64,000 nt of DNA from Pseudeuparius sepicola. Taxonomy: Eukaryota > Arthropoda > Insecta > Coleoptera > Anthribidae. Numbering within the stretch: the first letter of the stretch is position 1; each line of letters begins with the position of its first letter. Below the pieces are notes generated by a model. That model was given only the letters and a program-made list of their open reading frames with translations. It was not told the DNA's origin and did not search any database. Made by a program: the position numbers and the translations under genes. The stretch lies in assembly GCA_963920635.1 (NCBI GenBank), contig OY987299.1:130321373-130385372 (forward strand), given 5' to 3'. Of this stretch, positions 22,420 to 34,100 are shown piece after piece.

Positions 22420-22690
22420 TTAAAATAGGACAAGACGTACACCGTAAACATTATAACAGCTTGTAGTTTTTTCGAACACAATTTTGTATTCACAATGTTA
22501 TTTTCTCAATTTAAGCAACGCGTGTCAGAACTTTTTATCTCCTCACAACTCTGTGATCTTTCGATTTTATTTCAGTGATAATGTAGCATTATATTAATGA
22601 AAGAATTTTTAAAATCGGTCCAGTAGTTTTTGAGTTTATTCATTACAAACAAAAATACAAATCTTTTCTCTTTATAATATTAGTATTGAT
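22420..22690 (+). mobile_element. 3' end of an RTE-type non-LTR retrotransposon
   Basis: The stretch AAAATCGGTCCAGTAG, then CATTACAAACAAAAATAC, then TTTATAATATTAGTATTGAT matches the characteristic 3' untranslated tail of insect RTE elements (an 'AAAATCGGTTCAGTAG...CAAACAAACAAAC...TATAATATTAGTATAG' pattern). The element is 5'-truncated and carries no reverse transcriptase sequence. The left limit is a guess. Confidence 0.55.
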
Positions 22691-23077
22691 AAATTAATAA
22701 TGCACATTTTTGTCCAACCACAGACCATTAATAGATTTAAATTAATGGGGAATATAAGATAAATGAAGTGAGAAGTTTAGTCAAACAAAATACCATTCAT
22801 AGATAAACGTCCAAAAATTTCCAGCAATCATATAAAGGCCCGCCATCAGAGGGAGGTAGCTTTTTGTAGTTGTTTACGTTTACTTGTCTGGCGATTTTCC
22901 TGTTTTAAAGAACGTTCGTTGTCTTTATTGTGTATTGGACTGTGTTTTTAGTAACATAGAACGTGGAGTTTTATTAATAAGGTGGTAAAACAGCAGTTAT
23001 TCAGAATAAAGTGATTAAAATTCACTTTTAGTTTATAGGCTTTAGGTTGTGTCTATAGTTTCGGATTTATTTAAATC

Positions 23078-23240
23078 GTGGCGTGGACGTGTTCCGTTCC
23101 CAACTGCAAGGGGAACTACAAAGGTGGTCCTAAAGTGTCCGCTTTTTCCTCCCTAAAGACCCCATTTTAAGGGAAAAGTGGGATAACGCCATCAAAAGAC
23201 ATTTTGTTCCTACACAGTCTTCCAGGGTGAAAGTGGTTTT
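23078..23240 (+). pseudogene. THAP zinc-finger domain fragment, frameshifted
   Basis: From 23090 one frame reads CSVPNCKGNYKGGPKVSAF and continues SSLKT; after a one-base shift it continues ILREKWDNAIKRHFVPTQSS. This matches the first two thirds of a THAP domain: C-x4-C, the 'vSxFxxPkd' segment, the conserved W of 'KW', and 'FxPt..S'. The C-x2-H pair that completes the finger is absent. No upstream in-frame ATG is near. THAP domains bind DNA in P-element transposases and in host regulators, so this may be a P-element-like relic or a decayed host gene. Two other THAP remnants lie at 51240-51658 and 52838-53217. Confidence 0.6.
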
Positions 23241-24903
23241 GGTTTGGACTGTTTGGAGAGTGTTATACCTAACAATTTTACATGATTAAACGTAACCACC
23301 TTAAAATCAAGAAGTTTTATGGTTTATACATTCGAATTTAATTGTATCTAGGCACGCAAATAAGAAATAATTGGCATTTAGGTCTTGAAAATTTGACTTT
23401 CACTCTCGTAGATTATTATCCGTGTTGTCAAACCATGAGATATATGTGTAAAGAATCATTTTAAAGTGTTTTTTTACTAAGTTGACATCTTGAAAGTTGA
23501 ATTTGGCGCCTTAGGCGCACCTCCCTTGAATGATTCATCGCTTTCAGCTGCCGGGTCTTGTCATTGCGACGGTGCCGGTATAATCACCTACACCTCCATA
23601 AATTTTCTGGGCAATATCATTACCTAAAACATTCTCAGTATCGACAAAAAAACGATTTCTCTTATAACACTTTTTGTAGGATAGTGATAGTTTTAATAGA
23701 AAGTTTTTTAGCTTTTGAGACTCTGTCTTAACCTAAAAGATTCCGAGAACAGTTTGAACCTATGCCGGATAAATGAAGTCCCTTTATCATCCCGTTTGTC
23801 CCATTTATCCTACCTATCTCCCCTATATCTACCCAGGAACGAAATCCACCCTAATTCCGGTGTGATCACCATTTATAATCATTGGTAGCCGTTAGAACAC
23901 ACACTCTCTCCTCTGGTAAACAACTCAATAATTTATTGCATCTCCTTCGGCGGAACACAAAATTAGACCCGACGTTGGGAACCCTATAACTCAGTCCTAC
24001 AACGTTTAGAGAAAATTATTTTGTGTGTGTAGACATAGAACGGAATTAGTATATAAAGATTTGTATCTCACCGTCAAATGCCTATACTTCTTTCCTATGT
24101 AGCTACCACTTCGGTTTGAATTGTTTGAGCATAGCATAGTTAAAAGTTGCCTGAATAACCTAATAAAGGGAAACTGCTAATTTGAAAACCATTATTATTG
24201 CCAAATTGGTATTTTCTAACTTTTAAGGAAGGTGGTATGCCGTATGCCGTACTGAATGCCTACCATTGCTGCTATAATCCGATAATGGAATAAGACAATT
24301 AGTCGAAGCAGTGTAAAAATGATGACCCAATTAAAAACCTCATCAAGTCATAAATAAGATATCTATATTACAGGTGTCCTTAATTAAATGAAACGTTAAA
24401 TACCAGGCTAATTAAAGAAGTTAAATGCTGCAGTTTTAATTTTGCAGGCATGGTGGATAGCAATAAAATTTAATGCGGAGTCGACTGTTTTCCATATAAA
24501 ACATCCGATTTCCTTATCGTTTTAAATGCGAAAAACTTGCAAATTTTATAGTGGACAGACAGAGGGGTCTACCGGATATGCACATTATAAATCCTCGAGA
24601 TGTTTGCACATGTTTACATGCTACTGCAATAATTAATCAGGTGCATAATTTGTATAAGGAAGCACCATAATTTTAAATTACTTTGTATGGCTGACAGATA
24701 TTTTTTTATTCTTGTCTTGTTTTCAATGAATGCAAATATAGGCATCACCATAGATTGAAGCGGAGAAATGACATTTGTAGCATTCCAATTAGGTTTCTCC
24801 TAGGCCACCCACAAATAAAAAAAATTAAAATTTCTGGTCCAACATCTAACATTTTACTGGCTCGAAAAATCGGAAACGATGTCCTACTTTAAGGTAGGAC
24901 ATA
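23241..24903. other. No gene recognised; weak copy of repeat J near 24075-24137
   Basis: The segment ATCTCACCGTCAAATGCCTA...CTTCGGTTTGAATTGTTTGAG resembles parts of 54129-54240 and of 55313-55386 plus 56112-56240, so it is a third decayed copy of repeat J. The rest is unique AT-rich DNA. Confidence 0.4.
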
Positions 24904-25766
24904 CAGGGTAATTCAGATTTAAATGCACAAACTCCTAGGATCAGTAGAACACCGAAAACAAATTGCCAGTTTGTTTGTCTAAACTTTTGTATTATTTATA
25001 GGCCTTATCAGAAAGATACATTGCTAATGTTTTAAAAAATATGTCGACAATATTTACCAAAATAGTTGAGATATTTAGGTCGTATTTGAGACACTATACA
25101 GGGTGTATCTTTGATTATACTATATTATCCAAGTTACAGAATCAAAACATTGGCGTCGTAAAATCTCAAGTGTTTAGGCGGCGAGTGGAATACAGGGCCG
25201 GCTCTTCCCTCAGTCGAGTTTCCTGCATAGTTCGGATCGCGCGCAGACTTGTTGAAGAATCTCATATTAGTCCGACCCTGATAATCGATCGCAACGAGTT
25301 CATGGGTGTCTACTGCCGCTGTAACTTGGATAGACTACCTATATTACAGAAATTTTAAGTGGCGGTAATATAACAAAATTGGTAGTATACTTAGAAACAA
25401 TTTTAGTGCCACAGACTTTAAAAGGGAATTATAATTGTAATGCTACTTGTTCCTCCTGGACAATAAAAGTTGTTTGCTGAAATTTCCGTCGGGTGTGTAA
25501 AAGCCGCTGATAATGAAATTAAAAATAGCCACGATACATTAGCTAAAATAAAACATCTATGCGGCTTATAGCTTATAATATGAATGAAGGACGTTATTTC
25601 GAACTAATTCTGTAAAAAAGTTACGTCCTTAAGAACTGCAGTGCTGAGAGCAAATTAGCGAAGTGGTAAATGTGATTATTACTACATACACTACAATCTT
25701 AAAAAAAAAACATTTTGTTTCTATACACTTCTCCGCCACTGGTTTTTTAAAGAGTTTAATACTAAC
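24904..25766. other. Two solo ACAGGG-type ends; otherwise no gene
   Basis: TACAGGGTAATTCAG at about 24903 and TACAGGGTGTATC at about 25097 are typical foldback-element ends without visible partners. TCCTACTTTAAGGTAGGA (24881-24898) is an 18-bp palindrome just before the first. The 105-codon frame at 25041-25358 is not recognised. Confidence 0.4.
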
Positions 25767-26765
25767 CAGGGACTCTTTAAAATAAGGGGACCCTGCCTGT
25801 CACAGTCTATCACATAGAAAAAGTGAAGCCTTGAGGGGAAGTTTGTTTTCTGTCGACTCCAAGGAGACCACAAGGGGGCTGGTACAAGGTTATGTTATAT
25901 GTCAGTCTCCAACTGCCATCAGGTTTTATGTGACATGCCAGTGCCAAATATTCTAAAGGAGGCAAAATATTTCCCATCATAATTCTCACAATTTTTAGGT
26001 TTTATAACTTCCAGATACTCAGATGTGTCAATTAAAGGTAACGCGGCCGCCTGTAGTAGTCCTAATAATTGCAACCAGATTTGTCCTATATCACCTTTGG
26101 TAATCCTACAATTCCCATTACGTGGGCATTATGTATAAGTAGGTAGTTCAATACAAAAATCGTATTTGGTAAATTTTAAATTGTTAAGCAGGTAGCTTCA
26201 GTCAGGTCTTTTTTTAAAGAGTTTTTATCTACGACTACAAGTTTATTTTAAGTTTGTGAGGTACCTTGGGAGAGAAATAAAATTACAAAAAATTTATAAT
26301 GAACACCGAGAAAAACTAGATGATTAGAACTACTAGACCTAATTTTATTAGTCCATCCCGAAATCTGTGAAAATTCTTTGGGTAGATACATTCAACAAGG
26401 GAAGAAAGTTCAAGAAGTATACATATTACAAATGGATTGAGGAACCTGGTAACAAGGTGCAATAGCGACAAATTCTTAAATAAGCAAAATCGGCACTACT
26501 GACTTACCATACTCGTACTTAAGCTCGTGGAACTAATTGCTGGAAATTAATTTCAACTATAAAATAAATTTGTTTCATTTGACAGTTGCCATATTCTTCA
26601 CTTGAAGACACAACATTGTCAAGTCTAATTTTTAACAATCAAAGTACCTGTTATATTCATAGATTCTCCAATAAAATGACATACACTGATACCATTAAAA
26701 TGGGGAAAGAATAGGCCTCACTATGGAAAGTATAATGCTGGGTCCCCTTACTTTAAAGGGTCCCT
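25767..26765. mobile_element. hAT-like family G, copy 2 (999 bp, inverted relative to copy 1)
   Basis: Begins CAGGGACTCTTTAAAATAAG and ends TTTAAAGGGTCCCT. The whole body is the reverse complement of 9256-10268 with scattered differences. Flanking ATACTAAC (25759-25766) and ATATTAAC (26766-26773) agree at 7 of 8 positions. This is an older insertion than copy 1 or has mutated at one TSD base. Confidence 0.85.
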
Positions 26766-26912
26766 ATATTAACAAGTTTCATGCCCACCCATGCTCTAAC
26801 TAACTAGTTTGGTAAATATTAAGTAAAACAGATATATATTATTTGAAAACTTTAACACCATGTAACTTTATTCTAAGGCCTTTAAAAACAGCTCATGAAT
26901 TGTCCACAGTGT

Positions 26913-28417
26913 ACAGGGTGGGCCAAATTGGACACTTTTAAAGGGAAACTCATATTTTTGACGGAGATAGACGAAAACTGATATCGGTGTCTGAGGCTCA
27001 TTTTTTATTCGAAACCCGCAAATCGATATCTGTTACCGTTTTTGAGGTACAGGGAGTTTTTCGAAAATGTGCGTCTCGAAAAGTGGCCGTAACTTTTTGC
27101 GGGTTGAAAATTTTGTGGTTCTGTAAAAAATGGCCACTATTAATCAAATTGTGTCGCAATCTTGCAAAATGACCTTGAAAGGGTGTCTTCTCACTGCTTG
27201 TAGTACAAATTGCTCGTTGCATCTGCATATTTCCCGGATTGTATAAAACAGACTATCATATCCCATTTTTCATAACTTTCAAATTTCATTGTATGTTATA
27301 AAGTTTATAAATTACACAAAAACAGAAAAATATTTACACTGCCAAAACAGCTTAACCGAAAATTTGACAGGTAACAGTAATAGTATATTTCATTACGAGT
27401 CTGGAAATAAAGATTTTTCCGTGCGCGCGTGACAAATTCCCGTGCACGGAAAAATTTATTTCTGGACGTGTAATGAACGATATTTTTTATTACACTTCTT
27501 TGAAAACGGAAACTTTAAACATTTTATCGGCAGATTATAATAAATTTAATTGACAAAAAATAAACAATGCAGACAATATAGTGTTTGGTATGTATGATGC
27601 GTTTCCATGGTTACTCTCAAATTATTTCAAAGGTGCTTTGTTGTAAGTTAGTTATTGTCAGATAAGGTGAATAAAACGTCAAAAATATTACAGAAATGTA
27701 TCTAAATATTGAAACACTTACTAATTAAAATACGAAATAGGTATATGTTAAATATCAGAGAGCATATTATAGAGTTTCTTAAATTTAGTTTACTTTGCTG
27801 TATATTTCTATTTTAAAGCCATATATTCGGTATTTTTATTTAGCACACGGAAAGTTTTTCCATGCGTTTCCGTGCGCTAGCCCGAAAAACCCCATCTTTC
27901 ATTATTGCTAAAACAGATGAAAATAAGGTGTTTTCAAAGAAGTATAATAAAAACATTTTTTCACGGTTGTTCATTGTCTCATAATCATAAAAGCTATTAG
28001 TATTTAATGACTACTTAACTAAATCATTAAGTGTTATATATTTTTGGAATGGCAATTTTTTGCTCTATTAAAAAAATGCAAAAATATACAGGGTGTTCAA
28101 TTTAAAAAAATATTTTTTTCACCGGCAACTCTTAAACCATTGACTTGAAAAAAATGTTTTAGCAACATTGGATTCTACGTAAAAAAGTGCTTTAGGAAAC
28201 ACAAAATTTTCATCCCGAAAAAAGTTACGGCCACTTTTCGAAACCGCACATTTTCGAAAAACGTCCTGTAACTCAAGAAAGGTGACAGATATCGATTTGC
28301 GGTGTTCGCCATTAAGTTTATCATAAAAAACGAGCCTCCGACACCAATACCAGTTTTGTCTATCTCCGTTAAAAATATGAGTTTCTCTTTAAAAGTGTCC
28401 AATTTGGCCCTCCCTGT
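26913..28417. mobile_element. Foldback element FB4 with nested MITE
   Basis: Left arm (26913-27135) begins ACAGGGTGGGCCAAATTGG. Right arm (28190-28417) is its imperfect reverse complement, ending CCAATTTGGCCCTCCCTGT. The arms include TTTCGAAAATGTGCG and ATCGATATCTGT blocks. The overlapping frames at 26987-27228 and 28175-28426 are mirror readings. A separate MITE (27487-27950) is inserted in the loop. Another solo end, ACAGGGTGTTCAATTT, lies at about 28089. Confidence 0.8.
27487..27950. mobile_element. MITE family M, copy 1, nested in FB4
   Basis: TTATTACACTTCTTTGAAAA at the left and its complement ending AAGAAGTATAATAA at the right form a TIR of about 20 bp. A second copy is at 44578-45044 and is nearly identical through the interior (AATGCAGACAATATAGTGTT, GATGCGTTTCCATGGTTAC). 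Similarity extends outward on the left to about 27388, including ATTTCTGGACGTGTAATG. Either the true end lies further out or the copies arose by a wider duplication. An internal inverted motif CACGGAAAAA is palindromic near 27415-27455. Confidence 0.75.
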
Positions 28418-28719
28418 ATAATACACAATGTCTAAAAATATGTAAATCAGTTTGTAGCTAGTAAATTATTTGAACTACATTTTGTAGTAAAGTATTCAAC
28501 TGTGCAGGAACGTTATACCCACAGAAAAAAATATTCGCTCACATTTTTTCAAAAATCGTTTTCCCCCTTTCGTATCGACTCTGAAGACAGTAACTGCGGC
28601 CGTCATAAAATCAAGCGGCAGTAAACCTCCGAAATCGTAAACCGGGATACGGACGCGTACCGAGATAAGCGGCGCTTTTTGACCGGCGGGCCGGCCCGTA
28701 AATCTCCCCGTCGACGATC
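28418..28719. other. Left flank of the tandem array; CpG-rich from about 28590
   Basis: AT-rich at first, then CpG-rich (GACCGGCGGGCCGGCCC near 28680). The CpG-rich sequence runs directly into the first array unit, so the first 190 bp of every unit derives from this single-copy island. Confidence 0.45.
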
Positions 28720-31710
28720 CCCTTTAGAGATAAACGGGGATGTTGGGGAGCGCGGCGCGCGGCGACACCGCCATAAAAGCGTCAATTCCCCCAGATTTTA
28801 CGATATGGGACGCAAGGGGAGGGGGGGGGGCATCGCTGGATGTTTTTGAATGAGCAGATTCAAGAAAGCTCTAACCGGAGTAACGTTTTAAATAGCGAAA
28901 TGGGAACCATATCAGGGCGTGGGTCGACAACAAAAATCCTCGAGTACGTTACAACACTGACTTATTTCGCACAAGGTGAATGGTGAATACAATAAATACA
29001 CAAACCCGAACGTGGTCAACGGGAACGGCTTCCAGCCACCCGGACCGTCTGAACTCGCGGATCTCCCGTAGTCAGTTCACCCGTCTGTGTCTCAGGCTCC
29101 ACTGTCCACTGTCCGGGGGGAGAATTCCCCTTACAGCGCTCACGCGTCGGCGCGAGCGGCACCTATACTCCTGGACGGCACGGCTCCCACCCAGAGGCCA
29201 TAATAACACCTGGGCACCTGGGCGGTTCCCCTCCGCCAGGACACACGCGCACTAGACACAAACTTGTTTCTAAAATATAAACTAAGACGTTTAAAAACAC
29301 TAAACATTTAAAACTTCTCCCTTTAGAGATAAACGGGGATGTTGGGGAGCGCGGCGCGCGGCGACACCGCCATAAAAGCGTCAATTCCCCCAGATTTTAC
29401 GATATGGGACGCAAGGGGAGGGGGGGGGGGCATCGCTGGATGTTTTTGAATGAGCAGATTCAAGAAAACTCTAACCGGAGTAACGTTTTAAATAGCGAAA
29501 TGGGAACCATATCAGGGCGTGGGTCGACAACAAAAATCCTCGAGTACGTTACAACACTGACTTATTTCGCACAAGGTGAATGGTGAATACAATAAATACA
29601 CAAACCCGAACGTGGTCAACGGGAACGGCTTCCAGCCACCCGGACCGTCTGAACTCGCGGATCTCCCGTAGTCAGTTCACCCGTCTGTGTCTCAGGCTCC
29701 ACTGTCCACTGTCCGGGGGGAGAATTCCCCTTACAGCGCTCACGCGTCGGCGCGAGCGGCACCTATACTCCTGGACGGCACGGCTCCCACCCAGAGGCCA
29801 TAATAACACCTGGGCACCTGGGCGGTTCCCCTCCGCCAGGACACACGCGCACTAGACACAAACTTGTTTCTAAAATATAAACTAAGACGTTTAAAAACAC
29901 TAAACATTTAAAACTTCTCCCTTTAGAGATAAACGGGGATGTTGGGGAGCGCGGCGCGCGGCGACACCGCCATAAAAGCGTCAATTCCCCCAGATTTTAC
30001 GATATGGGACGCAAGGGGAGGGGGGGGGGCATCGCTGGATGTTTTTGAATGAGCAGATTCAAGAAAGCTCTAACCGGAGTAACGTTTTAAATAGCGAAAT
30101 GGGAACCATATCAGGGCGTGGGTCGACAACAAAAATCCTCGAGTACGTTACAACACTGACTTATTTCGCACAAGGTGAATGGTGAATACAATAAATACAC
30201 AAACCCGAACGTGGTCAACGGGAACGGCTTCCAGCCACCCGGACCGTCTGAACTCGCGGATCTCCCGTAAGCAGTTCACCCGTCTGTGTCTCAGGCTCCA
30301 CTGTCCACTGTCCGGGGGGAGAATTCCCCTTACAGCGCTCACGCGTCGGCGCGAGCGGCACCAATACTCCTGGACGGCACGGCTCCCACCCAGAGGCCAT
30401 AATAACACCTGGGCACCTGGGCGGTTCCCCTCCGCCAGGACACACGCGCACTAGACACAAACTTGTTTCTAAAATATAAACTAAGACGTTTAAAAACACT
30501 AAACATTTAAAACTTCTCCCTTTAGAGATAAACGGGGATGTTGGGGAGCGCGGCGCGCGGCGACACCGCCATAAAAGCGTCAATTCCCCCAGATTTTACG
30601 ATATGGGACGCAAGGGGAGGGGGGGGGGGCATCGCTGGATGTTTTTGAATGAGCAGATTCAAGAAAACTCTAACCGGAGTAACGTTTTAAATAGCGAAAT
30701 AGGAACCATATCAGGGCGTGGGTCGACAACAAAAATCCTCGAGTACGTTACAACACTGACTTATTTCGCACAAGGTGAATGGTGAATACAATAAATACAC
30801 AAACCCGAACGTGGTCAACGGGAACGGCTTCCAGCCACCCGGACCGTCTGAACTCGCGGATCTCCCGTAAGCAGTTCACCCGTCTGTGTCTCAGGCTCCA
30901 CTGTCCACTGTCCGGGGGGAGAATTCCCCTTACAGCGCTCACGCGTCGGCGCGAGCGGCACCAATACTCCTGGACGGCACGGCTCCCACCCAGAGGCCAT
31001 AATAACACCTGGGCACCTGGGCGGTTCCCCTCCGCCAGGACACACGCGCACTAGACACAAACTTGTTTCTAAAATATAAACTAAGACGTTTAAAAACACT
31101 AAACATTTAAAACTTCTCCCTTTAGAGATAAACGGGGATGTTGGGGAGCGCGGCGCGCGGCGACACCGCCATAAAAGCGTCAATTCCCCCAGATTTTACG
31201 ATATGGGACGCAAGGGGAGGGGGGGGGGGCATCGCTGGATGTTTTTGAATGAGCAGATTCAAGAAAACTCTAACCGGAGTAACGTTTTAAATAGCGAAAT
31301 AGGAACCATATCAGGGCGTGGGTCGACAACAAAAATCCTCGAGTACGTTACAACACTGACTTATTTCGCACAAGGTGAATGGTGAATACAATAAATACAC
31401 AAACCCGAACGTGGTCAACGGGAACGGCTTCCAGCCACCCGGACCGTCTGAACTCGCGGATCTCCCGTAAGCAGTTCACCCGTCTGTGTCTCAGGCTCCA
31501 CTGTCCACTGTCCGGGGGGAGAATTCCCCTTACAGCGCTCACGCGTCGGCGCGAGCGGCACCTATACTCCTGGACGGCACGGCTCCCACCCAGAGGCCAT
31601 AATAACACCTGGGCGGTTCCCCTCCGCCAGGACACACGCGCACTAGACACAAACTTGTTTCTAAAATATAAACTAAGACGTTTAAAAACACTAAACATTT
31701 AAAACTTCTC
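28720..31710 (+). repeat. Tandem array of five ~600-bp units (fused flank plus family H segment)
   Basis: Units start CCCTTTAGAGATAAACGGGG at 28720, 29319, 29919, 30518 and 31118; spacing is 599 or 600 bp. Each has about 190 bp of CpG-rich non-H sequence with a G10-12 run. About 400 bp homologous to H copies A and B then follow (CCATATCAGGGCG through AAAACTTCTC). Units differ at only a few sites. The last one passes into the normal H right end. Repeated frames of 60-122 codons on both strands are products of the repetition; none has a recognised domain. Confidence 0.95.
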
Positions 31711-31818
31711 AAAACCCAAGCTGCCGCTTTCAGTTATGTGACCAATGACATGTAACGTCGGACTAAGATGGTCACGTGATTTTTGTGCGCCATGGCCTGT
31801 CTTTATCGTAGGCCTCGC
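31711..31818 (+). mobile_element. Right end of family H, copy C
   Basis: AAAACCCAAGCTGCCGC to CTTTATCGTAGGCCTCGC matches the right ends of H copies A and B, including the GGTCACGTGA and GCGCCATGGCCTGTC motifs. There is no matching left end near the array, so copy C is 5'-truncated at CCATATCAGGG, about 28906. Confidence 0.8.
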
Positions 31819-31890
31819 CAATAGGGTACTTGACGAAATTTTACAAACTCTATAAAACAATTCGTGGGCACTTGCATAAGACCCTACGAT
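31819..31890 (-). repeat. Paralogous empty site for MITE D
   Basis: Read on the minus strand, 31897-31830 matches 4580-4602 joined directly to 4791-4845 (AATCGTAGGGTCTTATGCAA, then GAGTTTGTAAAATTTCGTCA). It shows the sequence before MITE D inserted. The host repeat itself is not identified. Confidence 0.65.
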
Positions 31891-32275
31891 TATTTCTATA
31901 CTAAAATCAAATATCTCTTACGCCTGATGTAAACAAGAACGTGTGCGTTGAGATATTCGCCAGAGCCGCACTGAGGCACGACCTTTATTTAATTTTACTT
32001 TTGCAATTGTTTACGTCAAAATATTTCGGAAAAAAATTATTGCCTTAATTCAAATGAGTCAAAACATCGATAAAATTATTTGTGGTAGTGTCTAAATAGC
32101 TAAAAACAACATGATAAAACCGCATAAATACGCTTTTGCGATCGAGTACATCCCTGTTGCCAGACGCGCTGATATTTTATGGCCTATTGACCAATCGCCT
32201 TATTTCGCGGAACGTCATCGATCACGTGCTTTTGTGTACGCCAGGCGTAAGAGTTACTTGATTTTAGTATAAAAA
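31891..32275. mobile_element. MITE with inverted ends, possibly related to family H
   Basis: Left arm 31891-31927 (ACTAAAATCAAATATCTCTT then ACGCCTG) is mirrored by 32242-32275 (CAGGCGTAAGAGTTACTTG then ATTTTAGTAT). Inside the right arm GATCACGTGCTTTTGTG recalls the TCACGTGATTTTTGTGCGCC motif of H, so a common origin is possible. No TSD was fixed because the pairing has no sharp edge. Confidence 0.55.
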
Positions 32276-33815
32276 TTAATAAGGTTTCAAAGAATTTTAA
32301 CCTTAGGATGCCCCGTGAAACCACATTTAGTCAAGAAGTTTTTTTTTTCATAAATATTCAGTCGCGCTTTCCTACAATTTTATTTTGCAAGTTTGGTGCT
32401 AGGTACGGAATTCGGGCTCAGTACTTCTAAGCACTATGACGCCTTCATAAAAGCGCCTTCAAGATGGCCCCAAGTTCTCCGTTTATTAATAACTCATAAT
32501 ACTTTACTATTTCTACAACACACTAACTTTGCAGTTTTATCCCACGAATTTCGGTAGAACATCGGATTATTAGATTCATGAAAGCATCCAATTTCGGCAA
32601 ATTATCGGATTGCCCTTTCACGTAATTCTTGTCCTTGTCCATGATAATTTACTTACACTACACAACTAACAACACGACAACTACACACACAATATAATAA
32701 TAAATAAGAATAACACTATAATAAATCGCACATATATCTACTAATGTTTTGATTGAGCGGCATACGGAATGACGCGGGTGGCGTTGCCACATACGCAATA
32801 TTTCCGCATTATTGAAGTCTGAATATTTATCGTACCTATATGTTCCATATACACATACTTTAGCCAAAGTGTCACGTGACAGAGATGAAGGATAGAGTTT
32901 CCAGCGTGTGCGGCATAAACAAAGACCATTTTGCTATAGAGGAGTCAGGAGTCGATATACACGGAACACATTCCTAATAAAAAAAGTATTTATGTGACGA
33001 CATTTTTGTGTGCAATTGCATTAGTTTAAGCTCAAAGGTTGCAATAGATCAAATAATAGATATTCATAGGCAAGCTGGAGACATTTGAATAGAAAAGTAA
33101 AATTTGCTTTTGTTCCACGAATTATTGCAAACGGGCACAGGCAACATTGCAATGCCGTTTCTCCTGACAGGCATAGAGGTTGCCACGTTTGGCGATCTAG
33201 ACAATAAGAAGGCGAAACTATAGATTTCAGCCTAAAGAAAATTGTGCAACTTCGTCTTAAATAAATAAAGGTTAAATAAGCCATTGTTTCATTTATTACG
33301 TGTTATGTTAGAGAGTCTACTCTAAAGAGTCCGATTTTAGAGCAATTAAAAATATCGTCAAGTACGCTGTTAGCGACGCTGTCTCATTTTTCTATATAAT
33401 AAAACAAAGTTGCTTGCAAACACTTCCCTCGCTTGGTAACTGTGATTTTTAAAATAAATATTGAATAAAAAAAATTCCCCATGATGACACTGTATGGGTA
33501 CTCTGGTCCAAATATTGTAGCAGTAGAAGAAAAGAAATGGCTGAGTGCTTCAACGCAAGGATCTGAAATATGAATAATTTTAAGAATTTTATAGAAAAAA
33601 CTAATTTAGAAGCGGGACATTTTATAGTCATTGTAGCCCGATCTGCAGACACTGCGTATGCCCGTTAGAGCCTATAATAACACCATAAGCTGACAATTTA
33701 ATAACAACAATTAGTTCTAAGAGGACAAGCCCACCAATCGAACCTAATCAGCCACATTGTTCTCATAGGCGAGCGCTCTGTCAGACTAAAAAAAAAATTA
33801 AAAAAGTAGAAAAAT
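32276..33815. other. No gene recognised
   Basis: AT-rich. Minus-strand frames at 32658-32929, 33021-33284 and 33449-33652 show no recognisable motif. Confidence 0.4.
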
Positions 33816-34100
33816 TTACTGTGCAATTAGAGCCGCACCCACACCAATCCGACGATCGCCACGGGGAAAACCAGGTGAAATATGCACACGTGTGCACGCG
33901 ATGTACGTATTATTAAATTTGTGTTACATTTTGTGTGCACGCGCGGCTCGGCAGTTTAGCAATGCAAATCGCCAGGCAGGCGGGTTGGCTAGAAGTCGGA
34001 TCGGCCGGCAACACGACTTCTAGCTTTCAAACCCATCCCGTCGTCGTCCGGTAAAAATTACGCGCGCAATCTTACAATTATTTACCTAGACACGCGGGAA
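33816..34100. other. GC/CpG-rich single-copy island 6
   Basis: CGCCAGGCAGGCGGGTTGG and TCGGATCGGCCGGCAACACG near 33970-34015, with an AATTAGAG motif near 33826 and CACACGTGTG near 33894. No coding frame. Candidate regulatory island. Confidence 0.35.

Noticed and set aside
28980..31702. Repeated 60-122-codon frames on both strands in the tandem array as a gene family
   Set aside because: They recur because the DNA is tandemly repeated. Frames are open on both strands, carry no recognised domain, and overlap transposon and flank sequence alike.
28720..31710. CRISPR-like array
   Set aside because: Repeats are about 600 bp and contiguous with no variable spacers, and the genome is evidently eukaryotic.
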